From: CAMEON01 sp045577755
GTDB taxonomy: Bacteria; Bacillota; Clostridia; Oscillospirales; CAG-272
Direction of reading: 5' to 3'
NCBI GenBank assembly: GCA_045577755.1
Contig: JAZNJA010000138.1
Span: 1 to 15,949 of the forward strand
Length of the DNA stretch: 15,949 bases
Each line of letters begins with the position of its first letter. Position 1 is the stretch's first letter. The notes under the pieces are model-generated. The model did not search any database and was not told the DNA's origin. It worked only from the letters and a program-made list of their open reading frames with translations. Made by a program: the position numbers and the translations under genes. Shown here one piece after another: positions 8,417 to 14,021 of this stretch.

Positions 8417-8875
8417 ATGCCCCCCGCCAACGCCCTCCTGACCCTTCTTCGCATCCTCCTCCCCGTAGCCACGGTGGCGGTCTTCGCCCTCGCGGGAGTC
8501 TTCTTTTGGGTCCAGTTCATCTTCTCCCGCCGCCCCAAGAGCACTGCTAAAACAGGCGCGATCCTGCGGGAGGCCACCCACAAAAAGAACGTCACGGTCC
8601 GCTCCCGTCGCGGCAGTGTGTTCATCAAGAACCTCACCAAGGCCCTCTATATCTACACCGTAAACGGCGTGGAGTACGGCATCCGCGGCGAGTTTCACGC
8701 CACCAAGCGCCAGACCCCCAAGTTCGTCCCCGTGGTCTACGTCAAGCGTTTTCCCCGCTTCGCGTACATGGACGATATCGGCTCCTTCTCGGACATCCGC
8801 TACGGCCTGTGGGGCGGGATCCTGGTCGCCTGGGGGCTGTCCCTGGCCGTGATCACGGTTACTCTCCTGACTTGA
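8417..8875 (+). CDS. Small two-pass membrane protein, possibly DUF3592-like
   Basis: A 152-residue protein. The ATG at 8417 is 7 bases after GAAAGGAG (8402-8409). The in-frame ATG at 8381 lies inside the preceding hairpin and has no binding site, so it is not used. Membrane helices run from about 8 to 36 and 130 to 151. The central 90 residues are basic and beta-rich, including ALYIYTVNGVEYGIRGEF and VPVVYVKRFPRFAYM. The two-helix layout and the 'value, then Y-x-K-x-P-x-x-A' pattern recall DUF3592 proteins, but the match is only by eye. It is the last gene of the surface operon and is followed by a strong terminator, so it probably works with the two large ectodomain proteins. No function can be assigned. 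Confidence 0.75.
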   Translation: MPPANALLTLLRILLPVATVAVFALAGVFFWVQFIFSRRPKSTAKTGAILREATHKKNVTVRSRRGSVFIKNLTKALYIYTVNGVEYGIRGEFHATKRQTPKFVPVVYVKRFPRFAYMDDIGSFSDIRYGLWGGILVAWGLSLAVITVTLLT

Positions 8876-8885
8876 TCCATACAAG

Positions 8886-8918
8886 AAAACAGCGAGTGAC
8901 GCATCACCCGCTGTTTTT
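8886..8918. terminator. Bidirectional terminator between convergent genes
   Basis: AAACAGCG (8887-8894) pairs with CGCTGTTT (8909-8916). After one mismatch, GTGA pairs with TCAC, leaving a 4-base loop. T residues follow on the + strand, and on the - strand a run of T (the AAAA at 8886-8889) lies at the foot of the stem. It separates the + strand surface operon from the - strand regulator gene that ends at 8922. Confidence 0.85.
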
Positions 8919-8921
8919 GTA

Positions 8922-10157
8922 TTATGCCTCGTTCTCCACGGGAGCGAAGACCGCCTTGACCCGCTCCACATAGGCGGCGAAGCGAGGGTCGGAGCGGATG
9001 GGGTCGAACCATTCCCAGCCGGTGGGAGAAGTTAGGGCAAAAATTGGGAAGCCGGAGCCAATGATCACTATCCGATCAGATTTTCTAAAGCAATTGTGGT
9101 ACAACCTCAATATGGGTCTGTATACTCCCGCTTCCTCCCTCGATTCGTGCCGAAGCTCAAAGGACTCCCCCTCCAAACTGATACTTTTACAAGTCAGCAT
9201 AGTTCCATCGGGCAGGCTCATGGCCCGCTCCAACATGGATACGGTATCCTCCAATATCACAAACGCCCCCTCGGGGTCTCCTGTAGCCGCCAGATAACAG
9301 GCGCGGTAAATGCCAAGAACCAACCGTTCAGACAAAAACAGATCTATGGAGCCATCCCCCGTAATGGGATGGGCGGGCTCGGGGGTCACGCCGCAAAGAT
9401 CGTGGAGGAAGTTCAGAAGAGTCGTGTTGATCTGCAAGCACTCAAATACATCATTGGGACGGTTTCCACTGCGAAACAAACCGTTATTAAAAATTTGATT
9501 TTGGATCATATAAAGCAATTGCTTTTGCCGCAAAATGTCAGCTCTGTCCCACTCCTCACGCCCCCAGTAACGGGCGTACAGAAGGGTATCCTTGGTCAGA
9601 TCGCGCTCGGTGGCATACCGATCCAAAAAGGCTTCCACGTGCTCGTCATCCTCGATATAACTCATGTGCTCCACCACCGAATCCTTCAACCATCGCTCGT
9701 AGTTCCCCTCCAGGATCTCTTCGGCGGCGAGGCGCAGTTCTGCGAGAACGTCGGGACACCGGATCAGGGACTCTGCGTTCCAATGCGCGAAGCAAAAAAG
9801 CTGCCACAAATACCTCGACAGCGTGGGATCCGCCATGCAATCTCGTTTCAGCTCCCGTATCAAGGCTACGATGGCCTTCGAATCGGGCGTATCGCTGTAG
9901 CAGAGATCGCGGTACTCACAGAACCGCTCACTGATCTGCTCCTTCTTCTTACTCTCCTCCATCCCGATGAGTTCATCCACCGTCACCCCAAAGATCCCCG
10001 CCAGCACGGGCAGAAATTCCATATCGGGATAGGTCGTCCCATTCTCCCAGCGGCTCACCGACTGGTAGGCGACTCCCAGCTTGTCGGCCAGCTGCTCCTG
10101 GGTCATGTCGGCGGCACGGCGCAGTCTGCGGAGGTTTTCACCGATGTTCAGTTTCAT
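8922..10157 (-). CDS. XRE-family transcriptional regulator with large C-terminal domain
   Basis: A 411-residue protein with a start ATG at 10157 preceded by GAAAGGAAG. Residues about 5-63 are a Cro/CI-type helix-turn-helix: IGENLRRLRRAADMTQEQLA, then a recognition helix in YQSVSRWENG and the closing FGVTVDELIG. This form is very common in Clostridia. The remaining 340 residues are mostly helical, rich in aromatic and acidic residues, with no motif I recognise. They could be a sensor or TPR-like region. The gene has its own promoter and is convergent with the surface operon, so it may or may not control it. The middle of the gene (about 9040-9560) looks poorer in GC than its neighbours, which hints at a different history for the C-terminal part. 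The DNA-binding role is confident and the targets are unknown. Confidence 0.9.
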   Translation of the reverse strand: MKLNIGENLRRLRRAADMTQEQLADKLGVAYQSVSRWENGTTYPDMEFLPVLAGIFGVTVDELIGMEESKKKEQISERFCEYRDLCYSDTPDSKAIVALIRELKRDCMADPTLSRYLWQLFCFAHWNAESLIRCPDVLAELRLAAEEILEGNYERWLKDSVVEHMSYIEDDEHVEAFLDRYATERDLTKDTLLYARYWGREEWDRADILRQKQLLYMIQNQIFNNGLFRSGNRPNDVFECLQINTTLLNFLHDLCGVTPEPAHPITGDGSIDLFLSERLVLGIYRACYLAATGDPEGAFVILEDTVSMLERAMSLPDGTMLTCKSISLEGESFELRHESREEAGVYRPILRLYHNCFRKSDRIVIIGSGFPIFALTSPTGWEWFDPIRSDPRFAAYVERVKAVFAPVENEA

Positions 10158-10208
10158 AATTTCTTCCTTTCATTCCCCGCGCGGGTGAGGTTTTTTACCG
10201 GTGATTCT

Positions 10209-10237
10209 ATGATACCACATTTCCCTTCGAATTGCAA
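10209..10237 (-). promoter_or_regulatory. Promoter of the XRE regulator gene
   Basis: On the - strand, TTGCAA (10237-10232) and TATCAT (10214-10209) are 17 bases apart, with TGTGG directly before the -10 box. Transcription would start near 10202, leaving an untranslated leader of about 45 bases before the ATG at 10157. Confidence 0.75.
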
Positions 10238-10250
10238 TAACGCATATAGT

Positions 10251-10263
10251 GAGAATTATTCTC
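10251..10263. promoter_or_regulatory. Palindrome upstream of the XRE promoter, possible operator
   Basis: GAGAATTATTCTC is a perfect inverted repeat of 6 bases around one central T. It lies 13 bases upstream of the -35 box of the regulator's promoter. Length and symmetry fit a dimeric regulator, perhaps the XRE protein itself. This is inferred from position only. Confidence 0.35.
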
Positions 10264-10285
10264 GGTCTGCGTGAGTCCCGACAGC

Positions 10286-10316
10286 AAAACAGAGCCGAGC
10301 GCAAGGCCCGACTCTG
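10286..10316 (-). terminator. Terminator of the TMEM164/YwaF-type gene
   Basis: On the - strand, CAGAGTCGGGC (10316-10306) pairs with GCTCGGCTCTG (10300-10290) over 11 positions with two G-T pairs and a 5-base loop. It is followed by TTTT. It lies just after the stop codon at 10325. Confidence 0.75.
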
Positions 10317-10324
10317 CTTGACTT

Positions 10325-11116
10325 TCATTTATTTGATAAGGCTTTCTCTTTCCTCCGCTCCCACAGGTACACGGGCAAAAAGATCAGATACGCCCCCAGC
10401 GACACCGCCGCCAGATAGATGGGGGTGTTGACATACCACCCGCAGGCCGTGGCGATATCCTTGAACACCGCCAAGGGCGAGATGGCGGGGCCTACGTAGA
10501 ACATCTTGATATCTCCCTCCGAGGGGATCCAGAAGATCAGATTGATGATGAACGCGATGGCCGCCAGCGCCAGGAACAGGAAAACCGAGGAGCGGTAGTC
10601 CCTCACGGTCTTGGCCCCCCGCCCCGAGGCGATGAGGTAGAAACCCACGAAGATCAGCATCATGTGCCACAGAAAGGCGTGGAGGGTCAGGGTCCAGTAC
10701 TCATGCACGATCCCCGACGGCTCGATGAAGGCCATGAGGCCCCCCAGGAGGTTGAAGGTGGTCATGAAGTGGTACATGGCCGACTGCACCTTTCCCTCCT
10801 TCAGAAAGGGCGCGATGAGGCAGAGGTACATAGGCACCGAGCAGAGCTGGAAGGGGAAGATCCACCATTGGTAGGTGTGATCCCCGATGTAGTAGTAGTA
10901 GAACAGCTGCTTGTAGATCTCGGTGACGGCGAGGAAGATGCCCACCGAAAGCAGGACCGCCTTGTTCCCCCGCTTCCCCGTGTGGCGGAGCAGGTAGGCC
11001 AGCAGGACACAGACGGCCAGACCGACGAAGGTAAAGATCAGGTGGAAGGGGCCGTAGGCCTTGGGCTTTTCCATGCCCCAGGCGGTGGCCTCAATGATTG
11101 TTTCCAGGAACGAGAT
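10325..11116 (-). CDS. TMEM164/YwaF-family integral membrane protein (apparent ATC start)
   Basis: A membrane protein of 263 residues if started at 11116, or 249 from the first ATG at 11074. Seven hydrophobic helices follow the segment MEKPKAYGPFHLIF. The family-like motifs FPFQLCSVPMYLC and LHAFLWHMMLIFVG mark it as the YwaF/TMEM164 (TIGR02206) group. The human TMEM164 is reported to be a phospholipid acyltransferase. The role of the bacterial forms is not established. The frame stays open up to 11296, but a good promoter lies inside that part, so translation must start below it. A perfect AAAGGAGG (11132-11125) sits 8 bases before an ATC codon at 11116, and no ATG, GTG or TTG is in range. 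Relatives, as I recall them, carry about a dozen residues before the MEKP-like motif, in line with this start. The next ATG has no good binding site. A terminator follows the gene. Confidence 0.85.
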   Translation of the reverse strand: MSFLETIIEATAWGMEKPKAYGPFHLIFTFVGLAVCVLLAYLLRHTGKRGNKAVLLSVGIFLAVTEIYKQLFYYYYIGDHTYQWWIFPFQLCSVPMYLCLIAPFLKEGKVQSAMYHFMTTFNLLGGLMAFIEPSGIVHEYWTLTLHAFLWHMMLIFVGFYLIASGRGAKTVRDYRSSVFLFLALAAIAFIINLIFWIPSEGDIKMFYVGPAISPLAVFKDIATACGWYVNTPIYLAAVSLGAYLIFLPVYLWERRKEKALSNK

Positions 11117-11155
11117 GGGGATCGCCTCCTTTGGGATCTGCTTTTTTCGACACCC

Positions 11156-11184
11156 ATTGTACCACAAGACCCGCCGCCGCGCAA
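11156..11184 (-). promoter_or_regulatory. Promoter of the TMEM164/YwaF-type gene
   Basis: On the - strand, TTGCGC (11184-11179) and TACAAT (11161-11156) are 17 bases apart, with TGTGG directly before the -10 box as in the neighbouring promoters. The start would be near 11149, about 33 bases before the proposed ATC start codon. Confidence 0.7.
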
Positions 11185-11196
11185 GGAGTGCGGAGC

Positions 11197-11216
11197 ATTC
11201 TTCATAATTCTTCATA
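11197..11216. repeat. Tandem 10-base repeat
   Basis: ATTCTTCATA occurs twice in direct succession (11197-11206 and 11207-11216), upstream of the TMEM164/YwaF-type promoter. Together with the GC-rich stretch to about 11270 it may belong to a dispersed intergenic element. I see no gene in this stretch. Confidence 0.6.
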
Positions 11217-11282
11217 TTTGTGGGGTAGGGCGAGGCGATCCGACCCACGAGCCGATATGGCAACCGCACCGGCCTTTCGGAT

Positions 11283-11308
11283 AAAAGAAAAAACACCGCA
11301 AGCGGTGT
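11283..11308 (-). terminator. Terminator, - strand
   Basis: On the - strand the self-complementary ACACCGC/GCGGTGT (11308-11293) can form a 6-base stem with a 4-base loop. It is followed by TTTTTTCTTTT. It would stop any read-through of the toxin transcript before the TMEM164/YwaF-type promoter. Confidence 0.65.
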
Positions 11309-11325
11309 AAAATTTCAAAAGAGTC

Positions 11326-11354
11326 TTGACAAAGCGCCGCAAATGCGGTATAAT
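11326..11354 (+). promoter_or_regulatory. Promoter of the small RNA opposite the toxin gene
   Basis: TTGACA (11326-11331) and TATAAT (11349-11354) match the consensus exactly with a 17-base spacer. No protein-coding gene with a ribosome binding site follows. A terminator comes about 85 bases after the expected start near 11361, so the product is a small RNA. Confidence 0.85.
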
Positions 11355-11360
11355 AATGAC

Positions 11361-11445
11361 GTAGGGGGTGCCTTGACGGTTGCTTCCTTGGCTAAAAGTT
11401 AAAAAAGATAACCGTTAGTTTGGAGACAGGCGGTTATCTTTTTTT
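11361..11445 (+). ncRNA. Candidate antitoxin small RNA, about 85 nt
   Basis: The RNA is bounded by a consensus promoter and an intrinsic terminator. It runs toward the toxin gene and overlaps the last codons and 3' end of the toxin mRNA by about 45 bases, so it is a direct antisense RNA there. Its 5' half carries GCTTCCTTG (11382-11390), which also occurs on the same strand at 11591-11599 within the toxin leader. The small RNA could therefore pair with the leader over 9 bases as well. CCTTGACGG just before it partly matches CCTTGATGA at 11595. In type I toxin-antitoxin systems such RNAs block translation of the toxin or promote its decay. The assignment rests on layout, and expression is not shown. 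Confidence 0.65.
11401..11445. terminator. Bidirectional terminator shared by small RNA and toxin mRNA
   Basis: AAAAAAGATAACCG (11401-11414) pairs with CGGTTATCTTTTTT (11431-11444), a 14-base perfect stem with a 16-base loop and T runs in both directions. The TAA stop codon of the toxin (11436-11434 on the - strand) lies inside the stem. Confidence 0.9.
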
Positions 11446-11541
11446 GTTATTCTGATTCTTGTATTGCAGATAACAAGAGACGATGGCAAGAATGAGCATA
11501 GCGATCTTGATCAGATCGTCGTATGTAACGTATTCCATCAT
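11434..11541 (-). CDS. Holin-like toxin peptide of a type I toxin-antitoxin module
   Basis: A 35-residue peptide: MMEYVTYDDLIK, then a hydrophobic helix IAMLILAIVSCYLQY, then a polar basic tail KNQNNKKR. A short N-terminus, one membrane helix and a Lys/Arg tail are typical of the putative holin-like toxins of Firmicutes (TxpA/BsrG-like). These damage the cell's own membrane when unregulated. The binding site is nearly perfect (GGGAGGTGAT) and overlaps three successive ATG codons at 11544, 11541 and 11538. Those at 11541 and 11538 have usable spacing (5 and 8 bases), giving 35 or 34 residues. The mRNA would begin near 11684 and has a structured leader of about 145 bases. A convergent small RNA overlaps the 3' end. 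It is too short for routine gene callers. Confidence 0.75.
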   Translation of the reverse strand: MMEYVTYDDLIKIAMLILAIVSCYLQYKNQNNKKR

Positions 11542-11566
11542 CATCACCTCCCTTCGTGTCAGCCAC

Positions 11567-11599
11567 CAAGGAAGGCAAAAGATATTTTGGGCTTCCTTG
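11567..11599 (-). promoter_or_regulatory. Hairpin in the leader of the toxin mRNA
   Basis: CAAGGAAG (11567-11574) pairs with CTTCCTTG (11592-11599). After a small internal loop CAAAA pairs with TTTTG around a GATA loop. A second perfect hairpin, TCTGAC-AGA-GTCAGA (11625-11639), lies further upstream in the leader. The right arm is the sequence repeated in the small RNA, so this hairpin may be the site where the two RNAs first meet. Confidence 0.6.
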
Positions 11600-11690
11600 A
11601 TGAAACACCAAGCAAGCGACCGCCTCTGACAGAGTCAGATATGACCGAGGTCAGCACGACCCCCACGGAGACCCAAGAGCCTCACGTCGA

Positions 11691-11719
11691 ATTATAGCAT
11701 AAAGCCCTTGGAAAGTCAA
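11691..11719 (-). promoter_or_regulatory. Promoter of the toxin mRNA
   Basis: On the - strand, TTGACT (11719-11714) and TATAAT (11696-11691) are 17 bases apart. Transcription would begin near 11684 and run through the toxin gene to the terminator at 11401. Confidence 0.75.
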
Positions 11720-11728
11720 GGCTTTTTT
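11701..11728 (+). terminator. + strand terminator overlapping the toxin promoter
   Basis: AAAGCC-C-TTG (11701-11710) pairs with CAAGGCTTT (11717-11725) with one bulged C and a 6-base loop. T residues run to 11728. It would stop + strand transcription before the rimO promoter. Its right arm includes the -35 box of the toxin promoter on the other strand. Confidence 0.65.
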
Positions 11729-11759
11729 CTTTCATCCCGCGAAAGTTTCCCGTCCTGCC

Positions 11760-11788
11760 TTGACAATTCCCCGCTTTTGTGGTATCAT
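11760..11788 (+). promoter_or_regulatory. rimO promoter
   Basis: TTGACA (11760-11765) and TATCAT (11783-11788) are 17 bases apart, with TTTGTGG directly before the -10 box. The start would be near 11795, leaving a leader of about 40 bases. Confidence 0.8.
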
Positions 11789-11834
11789 ATAGGGTGAACG
11801 AATAGGCACTTCCCCAAACGAAAGGATTTCACAT

Positions 11835-13199
11835 ATGAAGATCGGATTCATCTCCCTCGGCTGTCCCAAGAACCAGCTGGACACCGAGGTCATGCTCCAC
11901 GAGGTGGTGGCCGCAGGCTACGAGCTCACCTCGGAGGATATCGACGCGGACATCATCATCATCAACACCTGCGCCTTCATCGAGAGTGCCAAGCAGGAGG
12001 CCATCGACAACATCCTGGACGAGGCCTGGCTCAAGGAGAACCGCTCCCTCAAGGGCATTATCGTCACGGGCTGTCTCGCCGAGCGCTACCGCGAGCAGAT
12101 CCTCGAGGAACTCCCCGAGGTGGACGCCCTCCTGGGCGTGGGCAGTATCCACAACATCGTGGAGGCTATCCAAGCTGTAGAGAAGCAGAGCAAGAAGAAG
12201 AACCTCCCCGCCGAGCAGAAGTACCGCTCCTTCGAGGACAAGAACACCGTCCGCCTGGGCGGTGACCGCGTGCTGACCACCCCCGATTACGCCGCCTACC
12301 TCAAGATCGCCGAGGGCTGTGACAACCGCTGTACCTACTGCGCCATCCCCTCCATCCGCGGAAAATTCCGCTCCCGCCCCATGGAGGACGTGATCGCCGA
12401 GGCCAAGGACATGGACGCTCTGGGCATCAAGGAGCTGACCCTGGTGGCTCAGGACACCACCCGCTACGGCAAGGACCTCTACGGTCGCTACGCCCTGGCC
12501 GAGCTGATCCATAAGATCACCGAGGAGACCAGCATCCCCTGGATCCGCGTGCTGTACTGCTACCCCGACAAGATCACCGACGAGCTGATCGAGGAGTTCA
12601 AGACCAATCCCCGCCTCCTCAAGTACATCGACCTCCCCCTCCAGCACATCAGCGACCGTATGCTGAAGGCCATGAACCGCCACGGCAACGGTCAGACCAT
12701 CCGCGAGGTGCTGAAGAAACTCCGCACCGTGGAGGGCATGGTCATCCGCACCACCTTCATCGTGGGCTTCCCCGGTGAGACCGAGGAGGACTTCAACGAG
12801 CTGGCCGATTTCATCACCGAGCAAAAGTTCGAGCACGCCGGCGTGTTCACCTACTCCCGCGAGGAGGGTACTCCCGCCTATGACTTTGCCGATCAGATCG
12901 ACGAGCAGGTCAAGCAGGACCGCATGGACATCCTCATGCGCACTCAAATGAACATCAACACCACCCGCAACGAGGGCCGCATCGGTTCGGTCATTACCGT
13001 CCTGTGCGAGGCCTACGACCCCGTCAACGAGTGCTACTACGGCCGCTCGAGCGAGGACGCCCCCGACATCGACGGCAAGGTCTTCTTCCGCTATAACGGC
13101 GAGGAGCGCATAGCCCCCGGCTCCATGGTCAAGGTCAAGGTCCGCGAGGTGGTGGACTACGACGTCTACGGCTTCGCCATGAAGCCCGAGAACGCTTGA
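11835..13199 (+). CDS. rimO: Ribosomal protein S12 methylthiotransferase RimO
   Basis: A 454-residue radical SAM enzyme that adds a methylthio group to a conserved aspartate of ribosomal protein S12, using two iron-sulfur clusters. The N-terminal domain has the three cluster cysteines Cys10 (SLGCPKN), Cys46 (NTCAFIES) and Cys80 (VTGCLAERY). The radical SAM motif CDNRCTYC supplies Cys162, Cys166 and Cys169. The middle shows the usual IDLPLQHISD and FIVGFPGETEEDF segments, and a TRAM domain closes the C-terminus (about 385-451). The signature SLGCPKNxxDTE and the length distinguish RimO from the tRNA-modifying MiaB. The ATG at 11835 is 8 bases after AAAGGA (11821-11826). pgsA follows, a neighbour often seen in Clostridia. 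Confidence 0.97.
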   Translation: MKIGFISLGCPKNQLDTEVMLHEVVAAGYELTSEDIDADIIIINTCAFIESAKQEAIDNILDEAWLKENRSLKGIIVTGCLAERYREQILEELPEVDALLGVGSIHNIVEAIQAVEKQSKKKNLPAEQKYRSFEDKNTVRLGGDRVLTTPDYAAYLKIAEGCDNRCTYCAIPSIRGKFRSRPMEDVIAEAKDMDALGIKELTLVAQDTTRYGKDLYGRYALAELIHKITEETSIPWIRVLYCYPDKITDELIEEFKTNPRLLKYIDLPLQHISDRMLKAMNRHGNGQTIREVLKKLRTVEGMVIRTTFIVGFPGETEEDFNELADFITEQKFEHAGVFTYSREEGTPAYDFADQIDEQVKQDRMDILMRTQMNINTTRNEGRIGSVITVLCEAYDPVNECYYGRSSEDAPDIDGKVFFRYNGEERIAPGSMVKVKVREVVDYDVYGFAMKPENA

Positions 13200-13245
13200 T
13201 CCCAAGTTTTTCCGCTGAATTCAAACTCCCGCAACAAAGTTGGGG

Positions 13246-13251
13246 TATAAT
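13246..13251 (+). promoter_or_regulatory. Possible -10 box before pgsA
   Basis: TATAAT stands 55 bases before the pgsA start, preceded by TTGGGG. No convincing -35 box is present at 16-18 bases (AAACTC at 17). It may be a weak promoter or one needing help, and pgsA may also be read from the rimO promoter, since no terminator separates the two genes. Confidence 0.45.
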
Positions 13252-13306
13252 GACTCCAAGCAAAGCACCCATAGCGCCCGAAATTGCGAAAGCGAGGTGA
13301 CATTCC

Positions 13307-13945
13307 ATGTCCAACCAAAAGAAAAAAGGCATGAACCTACCCAACAAGCTGACCGTCCTACGCATCCTGCTCGTCCCCGTCTTCATCGTGGTGATGATGC
13401 TCCCCGCCTCGGTGCTGGATCCCATTGTCAGCGGCCTCATCGGCGTGGCCATCTTTATCGTGGCTTCTCTCACGGACATGCTGGACGGCAAGATCGCCCG
13501 CAAGTATGGCCTGGTCACCGATTTCGGCAAGCTTATGGATCCCCTGGCCGACAAGTTCATGGTCATCGGCGCCCTGGCGGTCATCGTCTACCGAGCCAAC
13601 ACCAACGCCCTGCGGCTGTTCTTTACGCTGGTTCTGCTGGTGGTCATCTTCCGCGAGCTGGCCGTCACCTCCCTGCGCCTGGTGGCCTCCACCTCGGCGG
13701 GCGCCGTGGTCGCCGCCAATATGCTGGGCAAGATCAAGACCGTCATGCAGATCATCTTCATCAGTACCGTCTTCATCGAGCCCGCTCTGTACGCGATTCC
13801 CTTTATTGGAAAGATCCTCCCCGTCTGGTGGGTGGAGAACGTCCCCCTGTCCTACCTGACGGGCGGTCTGACTCTGCTCTTCACGGTCTGGTCGGGCATC
13901 AATTACTTCATCGGTATGTGGAAGTATCTCGACCCCGAAAAGTGA
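13307..13945 (+). CDS. pgsA: CDP-diacylglycerol--glycerol-3-phosphate 3-phosphatidyltransferase (PgsA)
   Basis: A 212-residue membrane enzyme making phosphatidylglycerol phosphate from CDP-diacylglycerol and glycerol-3-phosphate, the first committed step to phosphatidylglycerol and cardiolipin. The CDP-alcohol phosphotransferase signature is complete: Asp57, Asp60-Gly61, Ala64-Arg65, Gly74, Asp78 and Asp82 (DMLDGKIARKYG ... DFGKLMDPLADK). The N-terminus NLPNKLTVLRILLVPVF is typical of PgsA, and about six membrane helices are visible. The ATG follows GAGGTGA (13294-13300) by 6 bases. The third helix region and C-terminus are slightly longer than in the shortest PgsA proteins but nothing is missing. 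cinA and recA, which often follow pgsA in Firmicutes, are absent here, since a strong terminator and an unrelated operon come next. Confidence 0.95.
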   Translation: MSNQKKKGMNLPNKLTVLRILLVPVFIVVMMLPASVLDPIVSGLIGVAIFIVASLTDMLDGKIARKYGLVTDFGKLMDPLADKFMVIGALAVIVYRANTNALRLFFTLVLLVVIFRELAVTSLRLVASTSAGAVVAANMLGKIKTVMQIIFISTVFIEPALYAIPFIGKILPVWWVENVPLSYLTGGLTLLFTVWSGINYFIGMWKYLDPEK

Positions 13946-13962
13946 TTTTCATGGAATCCATC

Positions 13963-13992
13963 CGCACCCCACTCCTGTGGGGTGCGTTTTTT
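13963..13992 (+). terminator. pgsA terminator
   Basis: CGCACCCCAC (13963-13972) and GTGGGGTGCG (13977-13986) form a perfect 10-base stem with loop TCCT, followed by six T. Confidence 0.95.
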
Positions 13993-14021
13993 CGTCTCGG
14001 GGTGATTTCAACCATCGGTTT

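Noticed and set aside
9096..10274. A 392-codon frame on the + strand opposite the XRE regulator
   Set aside because: The - strand frame has a textbook helix-turn-helix, promoter and binding site. The + strand frame has none and runs through the regulator's promoter.
11117..11296. N-terminal extension of the TMEM164/YwaF-type protein up to the ATG at 11296
   Set aside because: The promoter and the strong ribosome binding site lie inside this part, so it is not in the mRNA or not translated. The residues do not look like a membrane protein start.
11464..11697. A 77-codon frame on the + strand across the toxin region
   Set aside because: No binding site at its start, no motif, and it runs antisense to the toxin frame and its leader.
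11829..13205. A 458-codon frame on the - strand opposite rimO
   Set aside because: Composition is Leu/Val/Gly/His-rich shadow. rimO has all catalytic cysteines on the + strand.
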